64,000 nucleotides of DNA from an uncultured Bacteroidales bacterium (GTDB taxonomy: Bacteria; Bacteroidota; Bacteroidia; Bacteroidales; Paludibacteraceae). Positions 16,440 to 27,545 of this stretch are shown here, in pieces. The position numbers and the translations under genes are program-made. The stretch spans positions 20,426 to 84,425 of the forward strand of contig ONEZ01000013.1 in the NCBI GenBank assembly GCA_900316995.1, read 5' to 3'. The notes beneath the pieces are model-generated. The model saw only the letters and a list, made by a program, of their open reading frames with translations. It was not told the DNA's origin and made no database searches. How positions within the stretch are numbered: position 1 is the stretch's first letter; each line of letters opens with the position of its first letter.

Positions 16440-18113
16440 ATGAGACGGATTATATTAACAATGGTTTCTGCGCTAACAGCTACACTTTGTGTGTATGCTG
16501 CGGCAACGCTTAATTACCCCACCATAGTTGAGAATGGCAAAGAGTACTATATTTATAAGGTACAAAAGAGCGAGGGGTACTATGCCATAAGTAAAAAGTT
16601 TGATGTTACCATAAAAGAGATTGTAGATGCCAACCCTATGCAGGGAGGGCTGAAGTTAGGTCAGGAGTTGAAGATTCCTACTGGCAACGTGGTGAAAGTG
16701 GAGAGAAACCCAGACCATAGCAGAAGCAAAAGTCTTGTTCATGTGGTTGAAAAAGGTGAGACACTCTACAGCCTGGCTAAAAAGTATGGCGTAAAAGTTG
16801 ATGACCTAAAAAAACTGAATCCAGGCTGTGATCCGCTTAGTATAGGCTTTGAGCTAAAGATTCCGTCTGATATCAAGAAGCATGAACGCACCCACGCCGA
16901 TGAGAAGCAGAAGCAGGCAGAGGCGGAGCCGCAGAATGTGACACCGATGGAAGCCATGACAGAGACTCCGTTAGAGACCTCTGCAGCAGAATCCCTTGCC
17001 ACAGATTCTCTTTCCACAGATTCCATTCCACAGGAAATATTCCACAAGAACCCGCAGTCTGATGTGAGAATGGCTGTGCTAATGCCATTTAACATTCATG
17101 ATAACAATGAGGCGGATGAAAAATTTGTGGATTTTTATCGCGGCTGTCTTATTGCAGCTGACTCATTGTCAGCACTTGGTATGAATGTAACCATTGATGC
17201 CTATGACATAGGCAAGACAAAGGAGTCTCTTATAAAGACATTGCAAAACCGTGAGCTTAGCAAGGCGGATATTATTATAGGTCCTGCCTACACGGCTCAG
17301 ATACAATACGTTTCAGAATACGCCAAACATCACAAGATAAAAACAGTTATTCCATTCTCAAATAATGTACCGCAAGTGAACAGCAACAAATACCTGTTCC
17401 AGATTGTAAGCCCGCAGAATCTGTTCTTTGAAAGCCTTGCAACAGAGTGCGCAGAGAGATGGAAGGGCAAACACATACTCATAGTGGAACCAGACAGCGC
17501 AGGCATACATTACAATAAGAGAGAGTTTACAGACCTGCTCATACCCAAGTTAAGTGCAAAAGGTATCACCTATAAATATATAACAGACACCAAGGTGGCT
17601 GGACAGGTTAATAATTACATAAGTGAAATAGGGAACGACGATGAGGTGATTGTGATAATTCCAACATCCAACCACGTTAAGATAACTCAGATAGCAGACC
17701 ATATAGAGCAAATCAAAAGTGATAAAGTCAGTCTGTTTGGATTTCCAGAGTGGAATGACATGATGCACAAGGACATTTACAACAAGCCAATGTATATGTT
17801 CACAAACTACTGGCTACGTTTTGACGACCCTGCCACTATTGATTTCTATAACCAATACAATAGCAGGTTTGGAACTCCACCGGCACAGAACAACCCGTCA
17901 TACTCCATTTTTGGATTTGACATCACTCTCTTCTTTGGGAAAGCGTGGATGCACAGCGGCGACGAGTTTGAAGGATTCCTTAATGATGAGCATCAGGATA
18001 TGTTACAGATGCGGTTCCATTTTGACAAGCGCCCTAATGGCGGTTACGTAAACCACGGGCTTTATTTGCAGAGGTACGATAAGGAGGGAATCTCCTTAAT
18101 GGAGAATCGATGA
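16440..18113 (+). CDS. LysM protein with periplasmic-binding-protein-like domain
   Basis: 557 residues exported by a signal peptide (about 1-21). Two LysM domains follow (about 38-82, YKVQKSEGYYAISKKFDVT; and about 100-145, HVVEKGETLYSLAKKYGV), which bind peptidoglycan. After a Glu/Thr/Ser-rich linker, residues about 208-550 form a type I periplasmic-binding fold (RMAVLMPFNI, ADIIIGPAYTAQIQ, VIPFSNNVP, SLFGFPEWNDM). The combination suggests a cell-wall-attached sensor or cell-wall enzyme regulator rather than an ABC transporter component, since no permease gene is near. Confidence 0.8.
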   Translation: MRRIILTMVSALTATLCVYAAATLNYPTIVENGKEYYIYKVQKSEGYYAISKKFDVTIKEIVDANPMQGGLKLGQELKIPTGNVVKVERNPDHSRSKSLVHVVEKGETLYSLAKKYGVKVDDLKKLNPGCDPLSIGFELKIPSDIKKHERTHADEKQKQAEAEPQNVTPMEAMTETPLETSAAESLATDSLSTDSIPQEIFHKNPQSDVRMAVLMPFNIHDNNEADEKFVDFYRGCLIAADSLSALGMNVTIDAYDIGKTKESLIKTLQNRELSKADIIIGPAYTAQIQYVSEYAKHHKIKTVIPFSNNVPQVNSNKYLFQIVSPQNLFFESLATECAERWKGKHILIVEPDSAGIHYNKREFTDLLIPKLSAKGITYKYITDTKVAGQVNNYISEIGNDDEVIVIIPTSNHVKITQIADHIEQIKSDKVSLFGFPEWNDMMHKDIYNKPMYMFTNYWLRFDDPATIDFYNQYNSRFGTPPAQNNPSYSIFGFDITLFFGKAWMHSGDEFEGFLNDEHQDMLQMRFHFDKRPNGGYVNHGLYLQRYDKEGISLMENR

Positions 18114-18137
18114 CGTGTTGATGAACACGAAGTGTGA

Positions 18138-18200
18138 ATAATCGTGGAATCGGTTAATAGAAAAGACGATTCACCGCATCACCGATTAAACAATTAACCT
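18138..18200. repeat. Octamer (CGATTMAM) repeat array
   Basis: Degenerate 8-bp units (GAATCGGTTAAT; GATTCACCG; CACCGATTAAACAATTAACC) occupy the gap between the LysM gene and the barrel gene, reading first on one strand and then on the other. Nothing else is seen in this 103-bp gap. Confidence 0.7.
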
Positions 18201-18216
18201 TTAGAGACATAATTAT

Positions 18217-18894
18217 TTGACTACAAGATTAAAAATATTACTACTGCTCTCCGCCCTACCATTATTGGCGGCGGCACAATACACATTCTATTATCCTGAA
18301 TTATATATAGGTACAAACCAGGGTGTGGCATTGTGGACCAACGTGGGTTTTGACCCTGAGGTAGAGCAAAACTTTGACGTAAGGTATCATGGTGGCATAA
18401 CCGTAAGCTATATTATCCAGAAATATTTTGGCATTCAAGCCGAGTTGAACTACTCACAAAGAGGCTGGTCTGAGACATCAAAGAAGACTGGCGAAAGATA
18501 CGAGCACCGTCTTGACTATCTGGAGCTTCCGCTTGTAACTCACATATTCTTCGGGCCACAGATATTCAAGTTTTATATAAACTTAGGCCCTAAGATAAAA
18601 TATATGATTTATGATGTGGCCACCGCTCCATTCTCTACCGATGCAGGAGTTGAGCAAGAGAAACCAATTGAGAATAGGTTTGACTACAGCATATTTGCAG
18701 GCATTGGTTTTGAGGTCAGGCCTAAAAACATAGGCAGTTTCTTTTTTGAAGCAAGATTTGACTACGGTCTTGGCAATATTTTCAACGCTCGTAAGGGAGA
18801 AGATTTTGCAAGATCAAACAATATGGCCGTAACAATAAGTGTAGGCTACATGTTTAACGTATTAAGTAAAAAGAAGAAAAAAAATGAATTTTAA
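18217..18894 (+). CDS. PorT-like outer-membrane beta-barrel protein
   Basis: A 225-residue probable eight-stranded outer-membrane barrel (OMP_b-brl_2 type): signal peptide (about 1-20, ending A-A-A-Q), then alternating strands with features of the PorT family (GGITVSYIIQKYFGIQAELNYSQRGW, LELPLV, INLGPKIKYMI). The first codon must be TTG at 18217, since no ATG precedes the signal peptide. Its end overlaps the nitroreductase start by 11 bp. Specific function unknown. Confidence 0.75.
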   Translation: MTTRLKILLLLSALPLLAAAQYTFYYPELYIGTNQGVALWTNVGFDPEVEQNFDVRYHGGITVSYIIQKYFGIQAELNYSQRGWSETSKKTGERYEHRLDYLELPLVTHIFFGPQIFKFYINLGPKIKYMIYDVATAPFSTDAGVEQEKPIENRFDYSIFAGIGFEVRPKNIGSFFFEARFDYGLGNIFNARKGEDFARSNNMAVTISVGYMFNVLSKKKKKNEF

Positions 18895-19405
18895 GGATTT
18901 GGCAATAAACCGCCGCAGCCACCGCAAATTTGAGGATAAGGCTGTAGAACAAGAGAAAATAGACTCCATTCTCCAAACAGCACTTATGGCTCCTGCCGGA
19001 AAACGTGCCAACGAGTGGCATTTCTATGTGATCACAGACAAGGCTGTTAGTGAGAAGATCTCACAATGCAAGCCATTTGGCGCGGCGTTTGTTAAAGAGG
19101 CCCCGTTAAATATTGTTGTAACCGCTGACACATCAAAAAGTGACGTATGGATTGAGGACTGCTCTATTGCAGCCATCTACATTCAACTTGCAGCACAAGA
19201 TCTTGGGCTTGGCAGTTGCTGGAGCCAGGTACGTCAAAGAGCATCTTGCGCAGAGGGTGTAACCGCAGAGCAATATATTAAAGAGCTACTTTCACTACCA
19301 GAAGAGGCTGGCGTTGAGTGCATTGTAAGCATCGGCTACGCTGCCGACGAACGCCGCCCGTACGATTTGGAGAAACTACCATACGACAAGGTTACACGTC
19401 TATGA
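18884..19405 (+). CDS. Nitroreductase family FMN protein
   Basis: FMN-dependent NAD(P)H oxidoreductase, 173 residues. The N-terminal RRSHRKF (FMN phosphate contact), APAGKRANEWHFYVIT and the later GLGSCWSQVRQR are family hallmarks. Substrate unknown. Its stop overlaps the next start as ATGA (19402-19405), suggesting coupling to the DUF2520 gene. Confidence 0.88.
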   Translation: MNFKDLAINRRSHRKFEDKAVEQEKIDSILQTALMAPAGKRANEWHFYVITDKAVSEKISQCKPFGAAFVKEAPLNIVVTADTSKSDVWIEDCSIAAIYIQLAAQDLGLGSCWSQVRQRASCAEGVTAEQYIKELLSLPEEAGVECIVSIGYAADERRPYDLEKLPYDKVTRL

Positions 19406-20184
19406 GAGTAACGCTTATAGGGTCTGGCAATGTTGCCACACATATAGCTATGCGCCTGAAGGAACAAGGCGTGGAGATAGCTTGTATCTATAGCCGCACA
19501 TTTGACAACGCCTGCGCTTTAGCAAGTAGAGTTGGTTCCATGGCGATTGCGAACAAATCTGACATACCTCAATCAGACCTATATATTTGCAGCGTCAAAG
19601 ATGACAATATAACAGACGCCCTAAGCGGAATAAACTTTGGCACAGGCATTGTGGCACACACCGCAGGTAGTGTTGACATGAAGGTTTTAGAAAGAGTGGC
19701 AGAGAACATTGGAGTTATATACCCTATGCAAACTTTTTCTAAATCAAAGAATGTAGATTGGGAGAAAATTCCACTATTTACAGAGGCGAATACAGATACA
19801 AATCTCATTAAAATAAATGAGTTCGCGAGCATTTTATCTAAGAATATCACAACAGCCACATCTGAGCAGAGAAAAATAATCCATCTCTCATCTGTATTTG
19901 TCTGCAACCTGACAAACCACCTCTATTCAGTGGCATACAGGCTTATGAAAAGCAATGGATTGGAGTTTCAGACATTGTTCCCGCTTATAGACGAGACTGT
20001 ATCTAAGATAAAAGTTTTAGAGCCCGCCAAGGCTCAGACCGGACCTGCAGTAAGAGGTGATGAAAAAGTGATGAAGATGCAACAGGAGATGATATGTGGG
20101 TATGACTTGGAGATATATAAAACAATTAGCAAGGCTATACAATTAGAACATGAGCAATTACAAAGAGAGACTTCACAAAATTAA
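19402..20184 (+). CDS. Rossmann-like DUF2520 protein
   Basis: 260 residues. The N-terminal NAD(P)-binding motif GSGNVATHIA is at about 7-16; then a conserved IVAHTAGSVDMKVLE and IGVIYPMQTFSK, and a helical C-terminal DUF2520 domain with SVFVCNLTNHLY and GPAVRGDEKVM. The architecture resembles ketopantoate and F420-dependent reductases, but the substrate is unknown. The start at 19402 is fixed by the ATGA overlap with the preceding gene and the family N-terminus M-R-V-T-L-I-G-S-G-N. The 3' end overlaps kdsC by 35 bp. Confidence 0.85.
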   Translation: MRVTLIGSGNVATHIAMRLKEQGVEIACIYSRTFDNACALASRVGSMAIANKSDIPQSDLYICSVKDDNITDALSGINFGTGIVAHTAGSVDMKVLERVAENIGVIYPMQTFSKSKNVDWEKIPLFTEANTDTNLIKINEFASILSKNITTATSEQRKIIHLSSVFVCNLTNHLYSVAYRLMKSNGLEFQTLFPLIDETVSKIKVLEPAKAQTGPAVRGDEKVMKMQQEMICGYDLEIYKTISKAIQLEHEQLQRETSQN

Positions 20185-20671
20185 GGCGTTTATATTTGAT
20201 GTTGATGGTGTCCTGTCGGCTTCTCTTATGAATATGGACGCAAACGGAACTCCTATACGCACTGCAAATGTAAAAGATGGTTACGCACTGCAATATGCCA
20301 TTAAAAGTGGCTATAAGGTGGCTGTGATAACAGGTGCTGACACCGCTATGATCCGTAACCGTTGCAAGATATTTGACATAGAAGACGTATATTGCAAATC
20401 ATCCAACAAAGTAACTGACTACGAGTGCTTTAAGAAGAAGCATAATTTATCAGACAGTGAAATCATTTACATGGGAGATGACCTTCCTGACATACCTGTA
20501 CTGCGTATGGTGGGAATATCTTGCTGCCCCGCCGATGCAGCCCATGAGGTTAAAGAAGTTGTAAACTACATTTCTCATCTCAACGGAGGCTGTGGCTGCG
20601 TACGTGATGTAATAGAACAGACAATGCGTGCGCAGGACAAGTGGATGACGGGAGATGTGTTTGTGTGGTAG
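20150..20671 (+). CDS. kdsC: KDO-8-phosphate phosphatase KdsC (HAD superfamily)
   Basis: Dephosphorylates KDO-8-phosphate to KDO for lipopolysaccharide inner core. The 173-residue capless HAD protein has FDVDGVLS (nucleophile Asp) near residue 16, VITGADT near 60, and GDDLPDIPVLR near 109 (metal-binding acidic pair), the tetrameric KdsC pattern. It is embedded in the DUF2520-kdsC-UbiA-maf cluster. The specificity is inferred from overall similarity; other C0-type HAD phosphatases are possible. Confidence 0.85.
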   Translation: MSNYKERLHKIKAFIFDVDGVLSASLMNMDANGTPIRTANVKDGYALQYAIKSGYKVAVITGADTAMIRNRCKIFDIEDVYCKSSNKVTDYECFKKKHNLSDSEIIYMGDDLPDIPVLRMVGISCCPADAAHEVKEVVNYISHLNGGCGCVRDVIEQTMRAQDKWMTGDVFVW

Positions 20672-20681
20672 TTAATCAGTT

Positions 20682-20714
20682 GACAGTTGACAGTTGATAA
20701 TTGACAGTTGACAT
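20682..20714. repeat. Heptamer (RTTGACA) array
   Basis: Five units (GTTGACA, GTTGACA, GTTGATA, ATTGACA, GTTGACA) begin 11 bp after the kdsC stop codon. They fill the 62-bp kdsC-UbiA gap. Confidence 0.8.
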
Positions 20715-20733
20715 TTAAACGACTCTACAAAAT

Positions 20734-21693
20734 ATGGATTACATAAAATTAATTCGCCCTATAAATCTTCTGATGACTGCACTGGTTGTGTGCCTGATGC
20801 AGTTCTGCGTAGTGAATCCTATTATTTACAACACTTGCGGACTCTCCATAGACTATTTCCCTGTTATATTCAGTCTGCTGATGGTATCTATTATTACCAT
20901 TGCAGCATCGGGGTATGTTATAAACGATTACTTTGATACTAAGATAGACGAAATCAACCGCCCCCAAAGGGTTATAGTAGGCAAAACCATAACACGCTCA
21001 CAAGCAGGAACTTATTTCCAGACATTGCTTATAATAGGCAATTTAGCCGGCATAGCATTAGCCATTATGCTAAGGGACATCACCACCGTATTTATATATG
21101 CAGGGGTTTCAGGCATTCTGTGGTTTTACTCTTCAAGCTACAAACGTCAGCTGCTACTTGGAAATATTATGATTGCCATTTGCACGTTCCTGTGTGTTTT
21201 CTTGGTGGGTTATGTATCTAACAAAGCACTGATTCTCAAGATACAAAACAACCAAGAGCTGCTACAGATGCTTATTCTGCTAAAATCAGACCCAGTGCAG
21301 GCCGTGTGGAGATGGACACTTGGCTACGCCCTTTTTGCATTCCTCTTTACGCTGATACGTGAAATGGTAAAGGACATAGAAGACATAGAGGGTGACCGTG
21401 AAATGGAATGCCGCACCATGCCTATAGTTTGGGGCGTAACTGCAAGTAAAGTGGTTATCAGCGTAATTACAGTAATAACAATGGCACTTGTAGGCTTCTT
21501 CTCAATTGCTTACTTAGATGCAGCCTCAAACAGGGTTGTTGCATCATTTGCCGTGACAGTTGAGGCGTTATGCCTTTTCTTTATCTATCAGCTTTGGACT
21601 GCAAAGTGTCGTAGCGGCTACTCTGCCGCCAGCCTAACACTTAAAATCACAATGCTGGCAGGAATGCTTAGTACTATAATAGTTGACATTTGA
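20734..21693 (+). CDS. UbiA-family prenyltransferase
   Basis: Integral membrane prenyltransferase, 319 residues with about eight hydrophobic helices. Both aspartate-rich motifs are visible: NDYFDTKIDEINRP (about 67-80) and REMVKDIEDIEGD (about 210-222), which bind prenyl diphosphate through Mg2+. Relatives in this phylum are often labelled geranylgeranylglycerol-phosphate geranylgeranyltransferase, but the acceptor is uncertain. The last codons V-D-I and the TGA stop are made of RTTGACA repeat units, so the C-terminal tail may be repeat-derived. Confidence 0.85.
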   Translation: MDYIKLIRPINLLMTALVVCLMQFCVVNPIIYNTCGLSIDYFPVIFSLLMVSIITIAASGYVINDYFDTKIDEINRPQRVIVGKTITRSQAGTYFQTLLIIGNLAGIALAIMLRDITTVFIYAGVSGILWFYSSSYKRQLLLGNIMIAICTFLCVFLVGYVSNKALILKIQNNQELLQMLILLKSDPVQAVWRWTLGYALFAFLFTLIREMVKDIEDIEGDREMECRTMPIVWGVTASKVVISVITVITMALVGFFSIAYLDAASNRVVASFAVTVEALCLFFIYQLWTAKCRSGYSAASLTLKITMLAGMLSTIIVDI

Positions 21694-21709
21694 CAGTTAG
21701 ATATTTCCC

Positions 21710-22309
21710 ATGCTTATACAAGAAAAACTAAAACCATACAACATCGTTCTTGTTTCTCAGTCCCCTCGCCGCAGGGAGTTGCTGAAGGGGTTGGAGTTGG
21801 AGTTTGAGTGTACCAGCGTAGATACTGATGAGAGTTATCCAGCATCACTCAAAGATGGGGAGATTCCAATGTATATAGCTGAGCAGAAGGCGGATGCGTA
21901 TTTACCGCAAATGGAAGATAACACTCTTGCCATTACAGCAGACACCGTTGTGCTAATTAACGGCAGCGTGTTAGGCAAACCTAAATGCAGGCAGGAGGCC
22001 GTTGATATGCTCCACACGCTATCAGGCAATGCACATCAGGTAATAACAGGGGTCTGCATATTCACCAAAGGCAAGCGGAAGACATTCTCTGTACTTACAG
22101 ATGTCAGATTCACCACCCTCACCGATGCAGAAATTGAGCACTACATTGACACTTACAAGCCCTTTGACAAAGCTGGCTCTTACGGTGTGCAGGAGTGGAT
22201 TGGATATGTAGGCATTGAGAAAATTACAGGTTCATACTTTAACGTGATGGGACTGCCTGTGCAACGCCTTTACAAAGAGTTGAATCAGTTCTTTCCTACC
22301 GTTAAGTAG
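21710..22309 (+). CDS. Maf-like nucleotide pyrophosphatase
   Basis: Hydrolyses non-canonical or excess nucleoside triphosphates (dTTP/UTP class is most likely). 199 residues with the family phosphate loop SQSPRRRELL (about 16-25), ITADTVV (about 76) and LGKP (about 86), then AGSYGVQEWIG and KITGSYFNVMGLPV near the C-terminus. With mazG in the window, it is the second pool-cleaning enzyme. Confidence 0.92.
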   Translation: MLIQEKLKPYNIVLVSQSPRRRELLKGLELEFECTSVDTDESYPASLKDGEIPMYIAEQKADAYLPQMEDNTLAITADTVVLINGSVLGKPKCRQEAVDMLHTLSGNAHQVITGVCIFTKGKRKTFSVLTDVRFTTLTDAEIEHYIDTYKPFDKAGSYGVQEWIGYVGIEKITGSYFNVMGLPVQRLYKELNQFFPTVK

Positions 22310-22348
22310 GAATGAAATTTGTGATTATGAAATAAAAAATATTAAGAC

Positions 22349-23650
22349 ATGAAAAAACTTGCAATAATTTTGATTTTAGCAGTAACCGCCGCATCGGCGT
22401 CAATGGCAAGGACTGCAAAAGAGGAGATTGATGAGCACATTGAGTTAGCTGGCAATCAGTACTACGCCTACCCCACACCAGACACCACCCATTACACCAA
22501 AGCGCCCAAGGGCTACAAACCGTTTTATATAAGCACATATCAGCGGCATGGTTCCAGATTCCTTCTCGGCAAAAAAGATTACACAAAGCCACAGGAGGTT
22601 CTTCACAAAGCAGACTCACTTGGAACACTCACAGAAACAGGACGTCTTGTCATGCAGGTTGTTGACACGCTTGAGTGCATTGCAAGAAACCGTTACGGAG
22701 AGCTGACGCCTCTTGGTTTCCGCCAGCACGCCGATGTGGCGCGCCGTATGTACCACAACTTCCCAGAAGTGTTTAAGGGGCACAAACGCATCGACGCACG
22801 TTCAACTAATGTAATAAGGTGTGTGCTTTCCATGATGAGCGAATGCTATACGCTTAAAGGTTGCAATCCGCAACTTGAGATACACACTGACGCATCGGTG
22901 GCCGACCTGTATTACATGAATAACGGAGCAAGCAGCAAACCAAACCCACTGCACAAGCTTGAGTCTGGGAAAGAGTTCAAAGAGGCGCTTGAAAAGGCAA
23001 AAACAGAGCTTATAAAACCAGATAGGATTATAGGAGAACTGTTTACTGAATATGATGAGAATGTTATGCCGCTCGCAAAGCGCCGTTTCTACTCAATGCT
23101 TTACGAACTGGCCATCAGCATGCAAAATCTAGATTTTCATGAAGAGCTGTTGCCGCTGTTCACACTTGATGAATGCTACAACAGCTGGCTGTACTCCAAC
23201 TACTTCTGGTATAACAACTGCGGTTTCAGCCCTGTCACAAAATATGCAAAACCATACGCTCACGAAGCCCTGCTACGCAATATAATGGATACCGCCGATA
23301 CTATTATAACCCGCGGAGGCGATGCCGCCACCCTACGATTCGGACATGACGGCATATTACTACCACTCGCCGCACTAATGCACATTGACAACTGCGCTTA
23401 CGTAGCTAAAAATATGGACGACCTTGCAGAGCATTGGCGCTCTTATACAATGTTCCCAATGGCCTGCAACATACAAATTATATTTTTCAAGACAAAAAAA
23501 GCATCAGATCCAGTGCTTGTAAAAATAATGCTTAATGAGAAAGAGAGCAAACTGCCCATAGACGCAATAAACGGAGTCTATTATGAATGGGACAAAGTAA
23601 AAGCATACTGGACCGATACAGTTTTAGCCGCCAAACCAAAATTTGAATAA
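22349..23650 (+). CDS. Secreted histidine-type (clade 2) phosphatase
   Basis: 433 residues with a signal peptide (about 1-20). The catalytic R-H-G-S-R (YQRHGSRF, about residue 66) carries the phosphohistidine, and RFGHDGILLPL (about 330) supplies the second His-Asp pair. The sequence GELTPLGFRQHADVARRM also fits the family. Related Bacteroidetes proteins include multiple inositol-polyphosphate phosphatases, so phytate or another organic phosphate is a reasonable substrate, but this is inference. It stands alone between maf and the ATP synthase operon. Confidence 0.85.
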   Translation: MKKLAIILILAVTAASASMARTAKEEIDEHIELAGNQYYAYPTPDTTHYTKAPKGYKPFYISTYQRHGSRFLLGKKDYTKPQEVLHKADSLGTLTETGRLVMQVVDTLECIARNRYGELTPLGFRQHADVARRMYHNFPEVFKGHKRIDARSTNVIRCVLSMMSECYTLKGCNPQLEIHTDASVADLYYMNNGASSKPNPLHKLESGKEFKEALEKAKTELIKPDRIIGELFTEYDENVMPLAKRRFYSMLYELAISMQNLDFHEELLPLFTLDECYNSWLYSNYFWYNNCGFSPVTKYAKPYAHEALLRNIMDTADTIITRGGDAATLRFGHDGILLPLAALMHIDNCAYVAKNMDDLAEHWRSYTMFPMACNIQIIFFKTKKASDPVLVKIMLNEKESKLPIDAINGVYYEWDKVKAYWTDTVLAAKPKFE

Positions 23651-23662
23651 TGAATGTAGTGA

Positions 23663-25288
<1,626 letters not shown>

Positions 25289-25289
25289 T

Positions 25290-25547
25290 ATGAAAGTCGC
25301 AATATTAGCTCCGGAAAAACAAATTTTCACAGGTGAGGCTGTGGCAGTTACAATCCCATCTGTCAAGGGCAGTTTCACAGCGCTTGAAAATCACGCCCCC
25401 ATTGTGTCACTGCTTGAGAAAGGTGAGATATTAGTGGAGACAAGTGATTCCAAAGAGAAACTGTCATTCCCTGTGAGCGGTGGATTTGTGGAGATTAGCG
25501 ACAATATTGTTACTGCATGCGTGGAGTGTGATGAAAAACAAAAGTGA
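25290..25547 (+). CDS. atpC: F1-ATPase subunit epsilon, short form
   Basis: 85 residues forming only the N-terminal beta-sandwich (PEKQIFTGEAVAVTIPSVKGSF..., GGFVEISDN). The C-terminal helical hairpin that inhibits ATP hydrolysis in other bacteria is absent, as commonly in this phylum. Starts 1 bp after atpD and overlaps the next gene by 17 bp. Confidence 0.93.
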   Translation: MKVAILAPEKQIFTGEAVAVTIPSVKGSFTALENHAPIVSLLEKGEILVETSDSKEKLSFPVSGGFVEISDNIVTACVECDEKQK

Positions 25548-25899
25548 ACTGGCGATAATATTGGTTACGGTAGTAGTGCTTGAGACTCTGCTATACGGAG
25601 TAAATCAAGTGGCGTTTGAGAGACCGTTTCACTATTTCTACATTGGCATTACGGTGGTGTTTGCTGTGATTGAGGTTCTTTTCTGTTTGAATATGGAGAA
25701 GTTCTTTTCAAACAATGCAGGAGTAAAGATGTTCTTTATATATAAAGCTTGCAAATTCCTATTCCTGCTATGCCCTATGGTAGTCTATGTTTTTGCTGTA
25801 AAGCATCCTGATGTATGGATAGCGGTTAGAACATCCGTTTATTATTTCATATTCCTTATTGAGGAGACATTAATGAGTTTGAAGTACCAAAGAAACTAA
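25531..25899 (+). CDS. Small membrane protein in AtpI position of the ATP synthase operon
   Basis: 122 residues with four hydrophobic segments (about 7-25, 35-54, 67-88, 95-115). It sits between atpC and atpB, where Bacteroidetes keep an AtpI-like gene, and may help assemble the c-ring or bring in Mg2+; the sequence itself is poorly conserved and I recognise no motif. The start at 25531 (ATGAAAAACAAAAG) lies within the atpC end; translations from further upstream would add residues from the atpC frame shift. Confidence 0.75.
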   Translation: MKNKSELAIILVTVVVLETLLYGVNQVAFERPFHYFYIGITVVFAVIEVLFCLNMEKFFSNNAGVKMFFIYKACKFLFLLCPMVVYVFAVKHPDVWIAVRTSVYYFIFLIEETLMSLKYQRN

Positions 25900-25958
25900 A
25901 CCAATTGACAGTTGGCAGTTGACACGTGTTGATGACCGTTAGGGAATAATTGACAATT
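25900..25958. repeat. Heptamer-type repeat sequence before atpB
   Basis: Units of the RTTGACA family (ATTGACA, GTTGGCA, GTTGACA, ATTGACA) fill the gap, the last of them directly before the atpB ATG. Confidence 0.65.
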
Positions 25959-27059
25959 ATGAGACTTAAACAATACATATTGACTTTTGTGGCAGTTATA
26001 CTCGCATGTACAGTTTACGCTGACAATGTGACAACTGTGGCAGACAGCATACAGACTGCTGTCCCAGAGAAAACTACGGACACAGAAGAGGCCTTTAACG
26101 CTAAGGATGTGATATTCTCCCACATAGGTGATGCGTATGAGTACCACATTACAGAGATTAACGGCCACCCCATTTCAGTTCCACTGCTTGTCATAGTAAA
26201 GAGTGCTGAACGTGGTTGGTTTGCATTCTGTTCAAACAAAGTTGCTCACGGTCAGAAATATGAAGGGTTCTATATTCAGAAAGGTGGCGACTACGATGGG
26301 AAAATAGTTGAAGTTAACTCTGAGGGGCAGGTTGTACGTCCGTTTGACATCTCAATCACCCGTAATGTTTTTGCGCTGCTACTTTCAAGCCTTATCCTGA
26401 TTCTTATATTTGTACCAATGGCAAACAAATACAAGAAGAATCCGCTTGGCGTGCCGTCTAAAGGGCATAACATGCTTGAAGCTGTAATTGATTATATAGA
26501 AGCTGACGTTATCAAACCTGCATTGGGAGACAAATACTTCAAATACTCCCCTTACCTGCTTACCGTCTTCTTCTTTATCTTGCTCAACAACCTTATGGGT
26601 CTTGTTCCAATTTTCCCGTTTGGAGCAAACCTTACAGGCAATATATCAATAACATTTGTGCTTGCCATGTTCACATACGTTATTACAAACGTATTTGGAA
26701 CACGGGAATACTGGAAAGAGGTTTTATGGCCTGAAGTTCCATTATTCCTAAAGGCGCCACTGCCACTGATGCCTGTAATTGAAATAATTTCAACATTCAC
26801 CAAGCCTATAGCACTTATGATAAGGCTCTTTGCGAACATATTTGCAGGACACATGATTATTCTGGTGCTTATATGCCTCATATTCATATTCTCATCTATC
26901 ATGGGTGTGGCTGTGGGAGCCGGTGTATCAGTGGTATCAATATTGTTCTCTGTGTTTATGTATTGCTTGGAGCTACTTGTGGCATTCATTCAAGCCTACG
27001 TATTCACAATGCTTTCAGCCATATTCATAGGTCTGGCGCAAGTGGAGCACCATGAATAG
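25959..27059 (+). CDS. atpB: Fo-ATPase subunit a
   Basis: Stator channel subunit, 366 residues. Unusually for bacteria in general, but normal for this phylum, it begins with a cleavable-looking signal peptide (about 1-21, ending V-Y-A-D) and a periplasmic domain of about 90 residues before the usual helices. The essential arginine is in MIRLFANIFAGH (about residue 288), and the C-terminal helix has FIQAYVFTMLSAIFIGLA. The ATG at 25959 is preferred to a TTG three codons upstream. Confidence 0.96.
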   Translation: MRLKQYILTFVAVILACTVYADNVTTVADSIQTAVPEKTTDTEEAFNAKDVIFSHIGDAYEYHITEINGHPISVPLLVIVKSAERGWFAFCSNKVAHGQKYEGFYIQKGGDYDGKIVEVNSEGQVVRPFDISITRNVFALLLSSLILILIFVPMANKYKKNPLGVPSKGHNMLEAVIDYIEADVIKPALGDKYFKYSPYLLTVFFFILLNNLMGLVPIFPFGANLTGNISITFVLAMFTYVITNVFGTREYWKEVLWPEVPLFLKAPLPLMPVIEIISTFTKPIALMIRLFANIFAGHMIILVLICLIFIFSSIMGVAVGAGVSVVSILFSVFMYCLELLVAFIQAYVFTMLSAIFIGLAQVEHHE

Positions 27060-27165
27060 TTGACAGTTAAGAGTTAAGAGTTAAAAGTTAACGTCATCCT
27101 GAGTGAAACGAAGGATCTCACGATTCACAGGTTCACCGATTAAACGATTAAACAATATACATCAA
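27060..27165. repeat. Composite repeat block between atpB and atpE
   Basis: Three repeat kinds in a row: RTTGACA/GTTAAGA-type heptamers (27060-27090), one CGTCATCC...GAAGGATCTC unit (27092-27119) and CGATTMAM octamers (27121-27155). No gene fits here. Same order as at 42963-43097. Confidence 0.75.
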
Positions 27166-27173
27166 ATATTTAA

Positions 27174-27431
<258 letters not shown>

Positions 27432-27444
27432 TACCACCCCATAC

Positions 27445-27480
27445 GCCTTATCGGATTCTCCGAGCGGGAATCCGAAAGGC
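27445..27480 (+). promoter_or_regulatory. Stem-loop between atpE and atpF
   Basis: Thirteen paired bases with one bulge (GCCTT-a-TCGGATTC with GAATCCGAAAGGC) around a 9-nt loop, 14 bp after the atpE stop. A short TTTT follows, too weak for full termination. Probably an mRNA 3'-stabilising or partial termination element giving extra c subunit; inference from position only. Confidence 0.6.
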
Positions 27481-27545
27481 TTTTACGGGAGGCTTAATGC
27501 AAAATGAGGGGAGACCCTAATGTTTACTAAAAAAAATTTAAGTTT

